Source: Psychrobacter sp. 4Bb
Lineage (GTDB): Bacteria > Pseudomonadota > Gammaproteobacteria > Pseudomonadales > Moraxellaceae
Reading direction: 5' to 3'
Length of the DNA stretch: 64,000 nt
Assembly: GCF_002836735.1 (NCBI RefSeq)
Contig: NZ_PJAS01000073.1
Location: forward strand, 101,306 to 165,305
Both the position numbers and the translations under genes were made by a program. Under the pieces are notes generated by a model that saw nothing but the letters and a program-made list of their open reading frames with translations, ran no database searches and was not told where the DNA came from. This document shows positions 1-9,382 of this stretch, in pieces (the stretch's first letter is position 1; every line of letters starts with the position of its first letter).

Positions 1-687
1 TGCCTCAATATTGATGACGAAAACGCTTTGCTCGAACAGTTCACATCCAAAGAGCATCTGAGCAACTGTGAGCTAAAAGCGCAGGGCCGACTGCTATTAT
101 CTCAAGCGACCTCGTATTGTGAGCAGCAACGTCATAAGTTAAAGACATATACACTACATCGTCATGAGAACCTCAATCAGAGCATTGATTACGTCGATGA
201 CCAAGCACAACTGATCGTTATAGGCCATCACGTCACCTGCAAATCAACGCTGAGCCAACTCATTCGAGTCAGTCATTGCCCCATTTTGGTGACACATGCA
301 CCATTTTTGCCCCCTACTACTGCTTTATTTGCGTTTGATAACAGTCCAACGTGCCATAAACTACTAAATTGGCTGTGTAAAACGCCACTGGTGCGTGCAC
401 TAACGGTTCATATTGTGATGGTTGGTAAGGAAACTTCTGATAACTGTGATGCGTTGCGTGAAGCCTACGCCAAGCTCAAACAGGCGGGTATCAAATCCAA
501 AAAGACATTGCTTGACTGCCGTGATGTAGCTGCGGCTTTGAACTACTATCAAAACCAACATGATATCGGTTTACTTATGACTGGGGCTTTTGGCCAATCT
601 CGTCTACGCGAATTACTACAAGGTAGCGACACTAAAAAGCTATTGGTCAGCACAAAAACCCCTTATCTACTATTTCCTAAAGCATAA
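1..687 (+). CDS. Universal stress protein, tandem UspA type (5' end outside window)
   Basis: The frame is open from base 1 and ends at a TAA at 685-687, so about 228 C-terminal residues are visible and the true start lies upstream. The visible part holds the end of one Usp domain (a LIVIGHH strand, then CPILVTHA) and a complete second domain. The second domain ends in GAFGQSRLRELLQGS, which fits the G-2x-G-9x-G-(S/T) nucleotide-binding signature of ATP-binding Usp proteins. Tandem Usp proteins such as UspE are soluble cytoplasmic stress-response proteins; the ligand here is inferred from the motif only. It runs toward glnK across a 480-bp spacer, so it is probably a separate transcript. Confidence 0.85.
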   Translation, partial: CLNIDDENALLEQFTSKEHLSNCELKAQGRLLLSQATSYCEQQRHKLKTYTLHRHENLNQSIDYVDDQAQLIVIGHHVTCKSTLSQLIRVSHCPILVTHAPFLPPTTALFAFDNSPTCHKLLNWLCKTPLVRALTVHIVMVGKETSDNCDALREAYAKLKQAGIKSKKTLLDCRDVAAALNYYQNQHDIGLLMTGAFGQSRLRELLQGSDTKKLLVSTKTPYLLFPKA

Positions 688-1063
688 CGACGTATATATA
701 AATACGCCTTAGTCCTTTATCTACCTAGGCTCAGGGGCCTGACTACTATGTTAGGCTCTGCCGCTTATCTCTATTTTCTCTCTACCTTCCCGCCATTCAT
801 CTTTGATACGCTTGCATGAAAAGGCCAAGCTAACGACCAAACTCAAGTTAGCAAATCGTCACATGAAATAAAGGGATAGCCTCCCCAAGCACTCAAAAAG
901 TTGGTTATAATAAAGTTTTCGTTAACCAAACGCTAAAGATTGATTCACCTTTATTATGCTTGTAGCGATGGCTCTAATCGTTGCATCGTAGCCCATACTC
1001 TATGTTACTACTGTTATTACTTTTTAATGAACAACGCCAATTCTACCTCCCCCCTTGAGTAGG
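688..1063. other. Intergenic region, no gene seen
   Basis: This stretch between the universal stress protein gene and the glnK promoter has no credible reading frame. It has short pyrimidine-rich runs and some weak dyads near 740-765, but no clean terminator. Enhancer-type binding sites for an NtrC-like activator of the sigma-54 promoter downstream would be expected here, but I could not identify one confidently. Confidence 0.5.
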
Positions 1064-1079
1064 TTGGCACAGTTCTTGA
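1064..1079 (+). promoter_or_regulatory. Probable sigma-54 (RpoN) promoter of glnK-amtB
   Basis: The bases TTGGCAC, five bases, then TTGAA give the -24 GG and a near -12 element (GA instead of the usual GC) at the spacing of sigma-54 promoters. It lies about 88 bp upstream of the glnK start. Nitrogen control of glnK-amtB by sigma-54 and NtrC is well established in gammaproteobacteria; its use here is inferred. Confidence 0.6.
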
Positions 1080-1505
<426 letters not shown>

Positions 1506-1612
1506 ATTTGAAGACCTACCTACGGGCATAAACTTATAGGTACAGACTCTTACAGTATTTTTATCTATCGGTAATGCCGATATCTATATTATAAATTCAA
1601 GGGGGAATTTAA

Positions 1613-2875
1613 ATGGAAAGTCAAATCTTTGAGCTCCAATATGCGCTCGATACGTTTTACTTTTTGATATGTGGTGCGTTGGTCATGTGGATGGCAGCAG
1701 GCTTCACTATGTTAGAGGCCGGACTGGTCCGATCAAAAAACACAGTCGAAATCTTAACCAAAAACATTGCCCTATTTGCAACGGCTAGTATCATGTATAT
1801 GGTATGTGGCTATGCGATTATGTATGGTGGCGATCTATTCTTAAGCGGAATTGCAGGCGGTGATACGTTAGTAGAAGACGCCCTAGCAGCCTCTGCTGAA
1901 AACGGCTTCGGTGGCGACTCTGTCTACTCTGCCGCATCAGATTTTTTCTTCCAAGTAGTCTTTGTAGCGACCTGTATGTCAATCGTATCAGGTGCGGTTG
2001 CTGAGCGCATGAAACTGTGGTCATTCTTATTATTCGCTGTGGTCATGACTGGTGTTATCTACCCACTAGAAGGTAGCTGGACATGGGGCGGCAACGATGT
2101 CTTTGGTCTATTCAACCTAGGCGACATGGGCTTCTCTGACTTTGCAGGCTCTGGTATTGTACATATGGCCGGTGCTGCAGCAGCTCTAGCAGGTGTATTG
2201 CTCTTAGGCTCACGTAAAGGTAAATATGGCCCTAATGGCGAGATACGTGCTATTCCTGGTGCCAACCTACCATTAGCGGCACTCGGTACACTAATCTTGT
2301 GGATGGGTTGGTTCGGTTTCAACGGTGGTTCAGTGCTTAAATTAGGCGACATCGCTAGTGCTAATGCTGTTGCAATGGTATTCTTGAACACTAATGCTGC
2401 TGCTGCTGGCGGTGCTGTCGGTGCCTTAATCTTAGCCCGCATCATCTTTGGTAAAGCGGATCTAACCATGCTTCTAAACGGTGTACTAGCAGGTCTAGTT
2501 GCCATTACTGCTGAGCCTTCAACTCCTTCTGCATTACAAGCTACTATCTTCGGTGTTATTGCCGGTATCATTGTAGTGTTATCAATCTTAGCCTTAGACA
2601 AAATTAAAATTGATGATCCAGTTGGTGCAATCTCAGTTCACGGTGTGGTCGGTCTATTCGGTCTACTAATCGTACCTATTACTAACCCAGCATCTACCTT
2701 TATCGGTCAGATTGTGGGTGCTGCAACCATCTTTGCTTGGGTATTCATTGCCAGCCTAGTGGTTTGGTCTATCATCAAGCTAGTTATCGGTCTACGTATC
2801 TCTGAAGAAGACGAATACGAAGGTGCTGATATTGCAGAATGTGGTATGGAAGCTTACCCAGAATTTATAAGATAA
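1613..2875 (+). CDS. amtB: Ammonium transporter
   Basis: This 420-residue polytopic inner-membrane protein of the Amt/Mep/Rh family conducts ammonium as a trimer. The family stretch AAGFTMLEAGLVRSKN is at residues 28-43. The two pore histidines are visible as H184 in SGIVHMAG and H343 in SVHGVVG. About eleven hydrophobic segments follow from the N terminus. There is no obvious cleavable signal peptide; the protein begins directly with a membrane helix after about 12 residues, unlike E. coli AmtB. The start is supported by AAGGGGGAA just upstream. It forms an operon with glnK, whose product should plug the channel when nitrogen is plentiful. Confidence 0.96.
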   Translation: MESQIFELQYALDTFYFLICGALVMWMAAGFTMLEAGLVRSKNTVEILTKNIALFATASIMYMVCGYAIMYGGDLFLSGIAGGDTLVEDALAASAENGFGGDSVYSAASDFFFQVVFVATCMSIVSGAVAERMKLWSFLLFAVVMTGVIYPLEGSWTWGGNDVFGLFNLGDMGFSDFAGSGIVHMAGAAAALAGVLLLGSRKGKYGPNGEIRAIPGANLPLAALGTLILWMGWFGFNGGSVLKLGDIASANAVAMVFLNTNAAAAGGAVGALILARIIFGKADLTMLLNGVLAGLVAITAEPSTPSALQATIFGVIAGIIVVLSILALDKIKIDDPVGAISVHGVVGLFGLLIVPITNPASTFIGQIVGAATIFAWVFIASLVVWSIIKLVIGLRISEEDEYEGADIAECGMEAYPEFIR

Positions 2876-2911
2876 GCTCCTTTCAAGTAAGCTAAAGATT
2901 GATGTTAAATG

Positions 2912-2950
2912 CGCTGATACTACCCACTGTAGTATCGGCGTTTATAATTT
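2912..2950 (+). terminator. Terminator after amtB
   Basis: A 12-bp stem (2912-2923 with 2929-2940, one G·T pair, 5-nt loop) is followed by a T/A-rich run. It lies 37 bp after the amtB stop and fits an intrinsic terminator of the glnK-amtB transcript. Confidence 0.7.
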
Positions 2951-3002
2951 TAGTGTTTAAAGTTCTCCCCTGTTGAAGCCATAAGCTTAAATCTAAAACG
3001 TA

Positions 3003-3040
3003 AAAAATCCCGCGAGACCTTTCGGTAACGCGGGATTTTT
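3003..3040. terminator. Bidirectional terminator between amtB and the DUF2147 gene
   Basis: A perfect 12-bp inverted repeat (3003-3014 with 3029-3040) has a GC-rich core, a 5' A run and a 3' T run. It can therefore terminate in both directions and serves the convergent gene ending at 3070. Confidence 0.85.
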
Positions 3041-3069
3041 ATGTATTACGCTAAAACTAATTTTTTAGT

Positions 3070-3453
3070 TTATTTCTTTTTCCACTCTTGGCTACGAGAG
3101 AATGGTCCGATATAGCCTTTTAGCTTCAATGTGTTGCCGCTTAAGCTTGCAGTCATACGATAGTCTTTGCCTTTTTCAGGGTCAGTAATCGTACCACCAC
3201 TATATTTACCACCACCGTCAGCTTTTAGACCTTTAATAATGGTCGTACCAACGTGCTTTTTGCCTTTAGCTGAGTTAGTAGCAATAAGAGTACCGGTCAA
3301 CACACCATTTGACTCAGTGATCTTTACCGTACCTTTTGGCTTGCCTTCATCATATGTCTGCCAAGTAGTGTTGGCTAATGGGTCAGCGGCGAATGCCATG
3401 CTAGCAATACCAATACCAGCAACTGCTAAAGTGGTCTTTGTAAATAATTTCAT
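3070..3453 (-). CDS. DUF2147-family secreted protein
   Basis: The 127-residue protein has a typical Sec signal peptide (MKLFTK, a hydrophobic core, then SMAFA before residue 23). The mature part resembles DUF2147: an early W-T-DEGKPKG strand, a GGTITDPEKGKDYR segment and a C-terminal GYIGPFSRSQEW. Such proteins are small periplasmic beta-rich proteins of unknown biochemical role. I start at the ATG at 3453, which follows GGAG at good spacing; an upstream in-frame codon would put seven residues before the signal peptide. It is transcribed alone, converging on amtB. Confidence 0.8.
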   Translation of the reverse strand: MKLFTKTTLAVAGIGIASMAFAADPLANTTWQTYDEGKPKGTVKITESNGVLTGTLIATNSAKGKKHVGTTIIKGLKADGGGKYSGGTITDPEKGKDYRMTASLSGNTLKLKGYIGPFSRSQEWKKK

Positions 3454-3714
3454 AGATTGACTCCCTTCATACAATGATTACTCGAAACGTTATGTTTCTG
3501 TTGTCCTATGCTTATCCTTTGCTAGAACCTTTCATTACGAGCTTTACGGTTTCGACCTTTTTAAATGATAGTTACCATTACAACTTATAAGCTTTTGGTT
3601 AAAGATTCGAGCGATACAAGCGATGTCTTAACTCATTATAAGCAATTTTTAGGTTTTGCCTAGTAATTTTTTTACAGTTTCTTATTTCTGTAAAAATAAA
3701 ACCATATCAAAGAC

Positions 3715-3978
3715 TTATAGGAAAGGATTGTCGATATCTTTATCTAATTGGTCATCATTTTCCTTTGACTTAGCATCATTCTTACTATATAGATTTTTAT
3801 CTGCAAATGCTTGTACGATTTTCCCCGACAGCTCATGTAGCTGTTGGGCTTGGTCGTATCCTAATTCGTCAAAAGTGAGATCAATATCACCATATATAAT
3901 AATCTTGTCTTTTTGATTTTCAATGACAAGATCACCAATCTGCATGCTTTGATGGTCGTTGGCGAATGGCTCAATCAT
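3715..3978 (-). CDS. Small hypothetical protein
   Basis: The 87-residue acidic protein has no signal peptide or membrane segment. Residues 1-60 look like a folded unit with alternating strands (IGDLVIENQKDKIIIYGDIDLTF) and a helix rich in Q, L and A. The last 20 residues are charged and probably disordered. The ATG at 3978 follows AAGGATAA, a convincing ribosome site. I do not recognise a family. The next gene upstream on the same strand (the nuclease) starts at 4943 and ends 71 bp before this one, so co-transcription is possible. Confidence 0.6.
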   Translation of the reverse strand: MIEPFANDHQSMQIGDLVIENQKDKIIIYGDIDLTFDELGYDQAQQLHELSGKIVQAFADKNLYSKNDAKSKENDDQLDKDIDNPFL

Positions 3979-4049
3979 TTGATTATCCTTATTATCAGTA
4001 ACATTTTATATTTTTCGAAATGTGGATATTTTAGGGGCTTACTTTCAGC

Positions 4050-4943
4050 TTAAGCCTGCAATTGTGCAATTAACCACTCTAAAATAGCCCAGACAAACAG
4101 CATCCACTCAGGCTCCTCCACAGGCGCCTCAGGGGTATCTGAGCTCTCACCCGCCTTCAATGGTAAATCAAACGCTTGAGATTTGGACTGACTATCTAGC
4201 ATAGGTAATACATCGATACCAATCTCAGTAGTCAGCTCATCGATACTAATTACGTCGATGCGTTCTGACTCATCATTTGGGGCGTAATACACGCCTGCTT
4301 GATTGGTTGCTGGGATATATACAGCTTTGAAGAAGTGACTAGGCACAAGGACACGGTTAGCGAGCTGCTTGGTTTTTTTATCAGTAAATGCCACACCCGT
4401 GATGGTATACACCTCACCGTATTGCTGCGTTAAATACCGAGTGGCAGATTCAATATTACGCCAAATGTAGCGATTGTTACGTGGTGACTGCGGAGCAATA
4501 TTGGCTAAACTAAAGCTATCATACTGCTGGCTGCGATTGGCCATATTGGCATTGGGTGCCAAATGACCTCGATCATAGCCAGAGCCTGAATAATCGGATA
4601 ATGAGGCTCGTGCTGACTTTGGCAGTTTACTCTCTTCGTGAAAGCTATCTTCACGATCGATCTGCTTAGCTTGTTGTAGACGTGTGCGATCGAGATGCTC
4701 TGCTGACCAAAGCGGTGTACGCGATACCCCCGAGTACATGACCGCAAAGCCATCCATGCATAGCGCTTGTGTGTCTTTTTTTAGCTTGGTATTGGTAAAT
4801 TCAGGATAAACACCCCCATAAAAAGACTGGCTACACTGGGTCAAATCATCAGCGTGTGCTTGGGTAATACCCGTCGCGACAAGTAATACTGCCATCAGCG
4901 CACTATTCTTACATCCGTACTTAAGCCTACTAAAACTTATCAT
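4050..4943 (-). CDS. Secreted DNA/RNA non-specific endonuclease (Serratia nuclease / NucA family)
   Basis: The 297-residue protein has an N-terminal signal sequence ending near QAHA (about residue 31), so it is exported. The family motif DRGH is at residues 124-127, with His127 as the expected general base. The metal-binding stretch ANIAPQ...N...W...E follows at about 148-165. Members cut DNA and RNA with Mg2+, typically for nutrient scavenging or in the periplasm. The last 20 residues are hydrophobic (WMLFVWAILEWLIAQL) after an acidic, proline-rich linker. This unusual C-terminal membrane-like tail could anchor the enzyme to the envelope, which is an inference. Confidence 0.9.
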   Translation of the reverse strand: MISFSRLKYGCKNSALMAVLLVATGITQAHADDLTQCSQSFYGGVYPEFTNTKLKKDTQALCMDGFAVMYSGVSRTPLWSAEHLDRTRLQQAKQIDREDSFHEESKLPKSARASLSDYSGSGYDRGHLAPNANMANRSQQYDSFSLANIAPQSPRNNRYIWRNIESATRYLTQQYGEVYTITGVAFTDKKTKQLANRVLVPSHFFKAVYIPATNQAGVYYAPNDESERIDVISIDELTTEIGIDVLPMLDSQSKSQAFDLPLKAGESSDTPEAPVEEPEWMLFVWAILEWLIAQLQA

Positions 4944-5027
4944 TCAACTTTCAACCATTTATACTTGCCGTTACATACTTGCTATCCTAGCAGGCGCTTG
5001 CCAATAAAGAAAGATAGCGCGCAAGTC

Positions 5028-5056
5028 GTGACATTTTAAATGGTATCCGCTATACT
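5028..5056 (+). promoter_or_regulatory. Promoter of tRNA-Ser
   Basis: GTGACA (5028-5033), a 17-bp spacer and TATACT (5051-5056) form a strong sigma-70 type promoter. It ends 16 bp before the first base of the tRNA. Confidence 0.75.
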
Positions 5057-5072
5057 TAGGCGTTCAAAAAAC

Positions 5073-5163
5073 GGTGAAGTGGGTGAGTGGCTGAAACCGC
5101 ACGCCTGGAAAGTGTGTATACGTTCATAGCGTATCGAGGGTTCGAATCCCTCCTTCACCGCCA
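5073..5163 (+). tRNA. tRNA-Ser (anticodon GGA)
   Basis: This is a class II tRNA with the long variable arm of serine tRNAs. The acceptor GGTGAAG pairs with CTTCACC, followed by G73 and an encoded CCA. The anticodon stem CACGC/GTGTG closes the loop CTGGAAA, which gives anticodon GGA. The T-arm GTTCGAATC is intact. Confidence 0.95.
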
Positions 5164-5653
5164 ATCTTATTTTGCGTAAGCAAAGCCTCAGTTTTTCTAT
5201 CTTGTTCTACCCTTCTCTAAATATTTTTTGACAGTTTAATAGTAAGACTTTCAGTCTATACTCATCCTCTACTGCTGTCTGAAAAATTTCTGTTTAGCAT
5301 TAATTCCGTGTGTTGTATGAATCTAATAAATAAATATATATCTAATAGCACATTGATTGACCAAGCTAAAAAACTCGTATCATGGACTGAGAGTGACTCA
5401 TAAAATGATTCGATATTCTATTACGATTCGTTTTATTATCAGCTTAATTTTATCCCTAGACCCTTATACGAAAAGGCTTTGAGTTTTTCTGTGGCGCTCA
5501 ATCTAGTTTTATATCAATGCTAGTCAATATTGCTATTCCGTACAAAAATGTAATAACAGTAGGGTCACTGATACTCGGCAGATGCCATTGTCAAAAAATT
5601 GGATTATAGTAGATATTGGTAATATTTATTTAAATAAACTAAAGGATACAACG
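5164..5653. other. AT-rich intergenic region, no gene seen
   Basis: This 490-bp AT-rich stretch between tRNA-Ser and the lipoprotein gene has no convincing reading frame; a 28-codon frame at 5318 lacks a ribosome site. It presumably holds the lipoprotein promoter. I see no terminator hairpin for the tRNA. Confidence 0.5.
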
Positions 5654-6373
5654 ATGAAAACACTAGGAATGTGTATCGTAGCAGGACTCGGATTGAGTGC
5701 TTGCGCTACTGGCATGGGCGGCATGGCAACAGGTAATACCAATCAAAATAACAGCTCTGATAAAGTAGTCACTCAATATCCAGTTGAGACTGCCTTACTC
5801 AATATCTATACCAAACAACGTAGTGAAAAACTGGTCGCTACTGTCGGCGGACAAAGCGTAGCCGCAGATATTCAAATCACCCCTAAAGGTAGCATGCGTT
5901 TTAATAATAAAATGGTACAAGGCGCAGAAGTCAGCACAATCAACACAGTGAATCAGCAGATCACGGATCAGTCAGTCGCTATCAATTACTTTACGCTAAA
6001 TCCATTGGTGTTCCACGGTTTTACGGATAGTACGGGTGAGTATTCAATCGCCAACCAAACGACGAGTATACCTAAGATATCTACGGTGGGCGACTCAAGT
6101 CAGCTTATCACTGAAAACGTATATGCTGACAGCAGTATGCGTCAGAAAACCGCCACCTATAAGCAGGACTGGTCGCTCACACAAGATACAAATAACACGG
6201 CGTGGCTCTGTATAGAAACCTCAGGCAATCTACTTTTGACTTCTGGTGCTGCAGGTACGTCTTCAGAATGCTATAAAATCAATGCCAAAGGCGATGTTTT
6301 GAGTAGCAAAGTCACACTCACTCAGCCTAATAAAAGCGGTACATCCAAATCAATGACATTTATCAGTCAGTAG
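5654..6373 (+). CDS. Putative lipoprotein of unknown function
   Basis: The 239-residue protein has a lipoprotein signal: MKTLG, a short hydrophobic core, then LGLSAC with the lipidated Cys17. After the lipobox comes a glycine/methionine and asparagine-rich linker. The rest alternates polar beta strands with two cysteines (CIETSG, SECYKI) that could form a disulfide. I start at the ATG at 5654, after AAAGGA; an in-frame ATG at 5582 would bury the signal. No family is recognised. It is monocistronic, with a terminator just after. Confidence 0.75.
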   Translation: MKTLGMCIVAGLGLSACATGMGGMATGNTNQNNSSDKVVTQYPVETALLNIYTKQRSEKLVATVGGQSVAADIQITPKGSMRFNNKMVQGAEVSTINTVNQQITDQSVAINYFTLNPLVFHGFTDSTGEYSIANQTTSIPKISTVGDSSQLITENVYADSSMRQKTATYKQDWSLTQDTNNTAWLCIETSGNLLLTSGAAGTSSECYKINAKGDVLSSKVTLTQPNKSGTSKSMTFISQ

Positions 6374-6417
6374 CATTTGCTCAACTAGTAACGCTCAATT
6401 GCGTCATATGAGAACAA

Positions 6418-6448
6418 AAAAATAGCGCCTCATTAAGGCGCTATTTTT
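6418..6448. terminator. Bidirectional terminator
   Basis: A perfect 13-bp inverted repeat (6418-6430 with 6436-6448) has a 5-nt loop, flanking A and T runs and the core TAGCGCCT. It lies between two convergent genes and serves both. Confidence 0.9.
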
Positions 6449-6467
6449 GGATGCTAGGATTGTATTT

Positions 6468-6797
6468 TTATGAGCGACGATCATGGTTGTTTCTGTCGTG
6501 GCTGTTTTTAGCATTGCTGTTTTTAGCATTGCTGTTTTTAGCATTGCTGTTTTTAGCATGAGCATTTTTGGCTATTGCTTTGTGTTTAGCAGCCACTACA
6601 TTCGCTTTGTAATGTGATTTTGCTGCCTTAGCTTTGGCATGCTTATAGTTATTACTCTCTTTATTGCTGCTGTGTTTTTGATGCTGTACCTGAGCTGTAT
6701 GATGCTTATCAAAATTAGGCGCGGCATTGGCTTGACCCACCATCGACAAACAAGCAGTAACGGCTAGAATCGAGCTAACTAGTATCTTTTTCATCAT
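6468..6797 (-). CDS. Secreted Lys/Ala/Asn/His-rich repeat protein
   Basis: The 109-residue protein begins with a clear signal peptide (MMKKILVSSILAV to QANA, about residue 25). The mature part is very basic and of low complexity: K, A, N, H and S dominate, and no hydrophobic core is visible. Near the C terminus the pentapeptide NAKNS is repeated in tandem, encoded by a 15-bp DNA repeat, and the tail is HDRNNHDRRS. The composition recalls the enterobacterial acid-shock protein Asr, which is also exported and K/A/H-rich, but I see no alignable motif and do not claim homology. The ribosome site is AAAGGAATAAA before ATGATG, so either Met may be used. Confidence 0.65.
   Translation of the reverse strand: MMKKILVSSILAVTACLSMVGQANAAPNFDKHHTAQVQHQKHSSNKESNNYKHAKAKAAKSHYKANVVAAKHKAIAKNAHAKNSNAKNSNAKNSNAKNSHDRNNHDRRS
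6501..6559. repeat. 15-bp tandem repeat, four units
   Basis: The unit GCTGTTTTTAGCATT occurs three times perfectly (6501-6515, 6516-6530, 6531-6545). A fourth unit, 6546-6559, differs at the end. It lies inside the basic secreted protein gene and encodes repeated NAKNS. The unit length keeps frame, so copy number can change without breaking the gene. Confidence 0.9.
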
Positions 6798-7173
6798 TTT
6801 ATTCCTTTGAATTCATATTTAGAGTCGTTATAGATAATTCACTTAGTGTTAAATGAACTATCGTGATAAAGCTTTACTCTATCGACAAAGAGAATGATAA
6901 ATGATTCTAGTATTAAGTAGATTTATGAAACTTGAAGAAAGGTTGCGATTGTTACGAGGGCATGCACAATCAAAGGCATGTTAGGTATTGGCGTAATGTT
7001 TGGTTAAATGACAGCGCATTTACGCTTTATCGGTAAGCATCGTAAACAGGATATTTATAGAAACGCGAATGACTAGCTAGTTGATAACGAATGCAAATAC
7101 GGACACTGTGAAGTTGTTGGCTAATGTTTAACACGAGCATAGCAATACTTCATACTGCTATGCTCTAAATGTG
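6798..7173. other. Intergenic region, no gene seen
   Basis: This 376-bp AT-rich region lies between the start of the repeat-rich protein gene and the end of the rlmA-like gene, both on the minus strand. It should hold the promoter of the former. No reading frame, tRNA or clear hairpin was found. Confidence 0.5.
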
Positions 7174-8121
7174 CTAAACAGACGTTTTCTGCAAAATATA
7201 AACCACAAACTTCGCCTCTGTGCTAAATGCTTCTTTCTCTACTGCTGCCAGTAGTGCTTGCCTTTTTTCGCTGCGGGCACGGTACGCATAAGGTGTCATC
7301 GTCATCAAATCAGCCAAATTCTCTGCGGATAACGTCAGCTCTGTACTGACACGGCAGGTCTCAACCAACGTAAAATACGGTGCCAATTCTTGCAAGAATT
7401 TATCAGAATCATGCTCACGCACATCATCAAATAACGCATCACGCATCGTTGCCAAATGCCCGATATCAGGTTTGGCAATAATTAAATAGCCACCATCCAT
7501 CAATACATTATCAAACGCCTCGGGCAAAATAGGGCTAAAAATACTGCTAATGCCCGTCATACTGTGCGGGCGTAATGGTAAATGTGCAGCACTGGTCACT
7601 AATGGATAGACTGCTGTCGTTTTGGCAGTATCTTCTTGGCGCGGCTGATACCAGAGACGACCTATCGCCTTGCTTACTTTAGCCAACTCAACCACTGCAG
7701 GCTTACTGATGTCAGCGGCTATCAACGTGTCTATAACATCCGTTCCCATTTGTGCCATTGCCTGCGTGTAGTAGCCTTCTCCGCAGCCAATATCAAGCCA
7801 ATTGACCGGTTTGCTATCTTGCTTATCTATTAACTCATCGTTAGACAGCAACTCTGTCATTTTTTGACTAATTAGGTTTTGGAGTGGTGCGTAGTGACCA
7901 TGATTTAAAAACCGCTTACGTGCATCGATAGATTCTTGGCTATCACCAGGTGCTTTGGACTTTTTCTGTTGTACTGGCAGCAGGTTGACATAGCCTTGAC
8001 GCGCTACATCAAAGGGATGTGAAGTCTGTTTGGAATTCAAACTGCCATCACAGCGCCAAGTATCGGCGGCAGGCTGTAGTGGTGACTGACAAAGTGGACA
8101 AATAAATAACGACACGGGCAT
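7174..8121 (-). CDS. 23S rRNA (guanine-N1)-methyltransferase, RlmA family
   Basis: About 315 residues. The N terminus has the RlmA zinc module (FICPLC ... CDG) followed by the family segment SHPFDVARQGYVNLLPVQQKK and then KAPGDS. The S-adenosylmethionine fold shows motif I as WLDIGCGEGYYTQAM. RlmA methylates a guanine in helix 35 of 23S rRNA, at 745 or 748 depending on subfamily, and the subfamily cannot be set here. The ATG at 8121 gives the canonical MPVSLFICPLC start. An upstream in-frame TTG at 8157 would add 12 residues and has no better ribosome site. It lies just past the terminator of the mraY cluster, so it is a separate unit. Confidence 0.85.
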   Translation of the reverse strand: MPVSLFICPLCQSPLQPAADTWRCDGSLNSKQTSHPFDVARQGYVNLLPVQQKKSKAPGDSQESIDARKRFLNHGHYAPLQNLISQKMTELLSNDELIDKQDSKPVNWLDIGCGEGYYTQAMAQMGTDVIDTLIAADISKPAVVELAKVSKAIGRLWYQPRQEDTAKTTAVYPLVTSAAHLPLRPHSMTGISSIFSPILPEAFDNVLMDGGYLIIAKPDIGHLATMRDALFDDVREHDSDKFLQELAPYFTLVETCRVSTELTLSAENLADLMTMTPYAYRARSEKRQALLAAVEKEAFSTEAKFVVYILQKTSV

Positions 8122-8178
8122 CTCAAAGTGATAGCAATATGCTTCGCATTCTAACAAAATTCATCTATCTTGAGCGAT

Positions 8179-8214
8179 AAAAAGCCGTCTCAATCATGAT
8201 TGAAACGGCTTTTT
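8179..8214 (-). terminator. Terminator closing the rsmH-mraY cluster
   Basis: An almost loopless 18-bp inverted repeat (8179-8196 with 8197-8214, one mismatch) has GC core GCCGT/ACGGC and A/T flanks. It lies 46 bp after the mraY stop and should end the cell-wall operon before the rlmA-like gene. Confidence 0.85.
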
Positions 8215-8260
8215 GGAGTTTTGCAAATTGATATCTATATAGATATTCGGCGGTTATAGC

Positions 8261-9379
8261 TTAACGTAGCTTTAGCGTCATTAACCCGAGGATGACAAGG
8301 ATAATGGCAATAATCCAAAATCTCGCCACCACTTGCGTTTCTTTCCAGCCAATTTCCTCAAAATGATGATGCAGCGGTGCCATACGAAAGACGCGTTTTT
8401 TGCGCAGTTTGTACGAGCCAACCTGCAACATAACTGATAGCGCTTCTGCGACAAACAAACCACCCATAATCGCAAAGGCAATCTCTTGGCGGGTCATAAC
8501 GGCGATAGTACCTAGCATTGCACCTAGTGCTAGTGCGCCAACATCACCCATAAATACTTGTGCTGGATGTGCGTTGAACCATAGGAAACCAAGACCTGCT
8601 CCGACCATTGAGCCACAAACGATGATGACCTCAGAGTTATAAGGAATATAAGGCACATGCAAGTAATCAGCAAAGCGTACATCGCCTGATACATAGGCCA
8701 TCGCGCCCAAACCTGCAGCGACGAGAACGACTGGCAAAATCGCCAAACCATCCAAACCATCGGTTAGATTGACTGCGTTAGAAGCACCGTTAATCACAAA
8801 GTAAGTAAAGATGATAAAGCCAATACCAAATGGCACTGCTGAAAATGGAATCATCCAGTCCTTGAATACTGGCAATAGCAGATCCTGCATCTCACGCGTG
8901 GTGTTGATATCGGGTTGTAATGTGGCGATATAGTACAAAGACACACCGACAAACAGTGCCCCCATAGATAGCCAAAAATACTTTTTGCGAGCGATTAAGC
9001 CTTTTGGATCTTTGTACTTAATTTTTAGCCAATCATCAGCCCAACCGACGGCACCGAAGATAACCATAACCACGAGCAAAATCCAAACATAAGGATTGTT
9101 TAGTCGTGCCCACAGTAGAGTCGATATGCCAATCGCACTGAGGATCAATACCCCGCCCATGGTTGGCGTACCCGTCTTGGCCAAATGCGATTGAGGCCCA
9201 TCATTACGAATGGCCTGACCATATTTGAGCGATCGCAAGTGCCGAATGACGCGGCCACCAAACATCATGCTAAATACAAGGGCCGTAACAACGGCAAGCA
9301 ATGCTCGCAGCGTTAACGAAGAAACCGCAGAAAACGGCGTATAATACTGGCCAAGCCAGCCGAACAACCAAACTAACAC
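8261..9379 (-). CDS. mraY: Phospho-N-acetylmuramoyl-pentapeptide transferase
   Basis: The 372-residue multi-spanning inner-membrane enzyme transfers phospho-MurNAc-pentapeptide from UDP to undecaprenyl phosphate, making lipid I. Family motifs are visible: GTPTMGG early, DDWLK in the cytoplasmic loop, the catalytic [10 protein letters not shown] and the histidine cluster MAPLHHHFE near the C terminus. The length matches the family (about 360). It starts at a GTG at 9379, preceded by GAGGAG and only 3 bp after the murF stop, so the two are translationally linked. It is the last gene of this block; murD, ftsW and murG do not follow. Confidence 0.96.
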   Translation of the reverse strand: MLVWLFGWLGQYYTPFSAVSSLTLRALLAVVTALVFSMMFGGRVIRHLRSLKYGQAIRNDGPQSHLAKTGTPTMGGVLILSAIGISTLLWARLNNPYVWILLVVMVIFGAVGWADDWLKIKYKDPKGLIARKKYFWLSMGALFVGVSLYYIATLQPDINTTREMQDLLLPVFKDWMIPFSAVPFGIGFIIFTYFVINGASNAVNLTDGLDGLAILPVVLVAAGLGAMAYVSGDVRFADYLHVPYIPYNSEVIIVCGSMVGAGLGFLWFNAHPAQVFMGDVGALALGAMLGTIAVMTRQEIAFAIMGGLFVAEALSVMLQVGSYKLRKKRVFRMAPLHHHFEEIGWKETQVVARFWIIAIILVILGLMTLKLR

Positions 9380-9382
9380 CGC

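Noticed and set aside
2059..2601. 180-codon frame antisense to amtB
   Set aside because: It lies fully inside a strongly conserved gene and has low-complexity A/P/K-rich content typical of antisense shadows.
8179..8214. GCCGTCT resembling the Neisseria DNA uptake sequence
   Set aside because: It is part of a terminator stem, only seven bases match the ten-base word, and no other copies were noticed.
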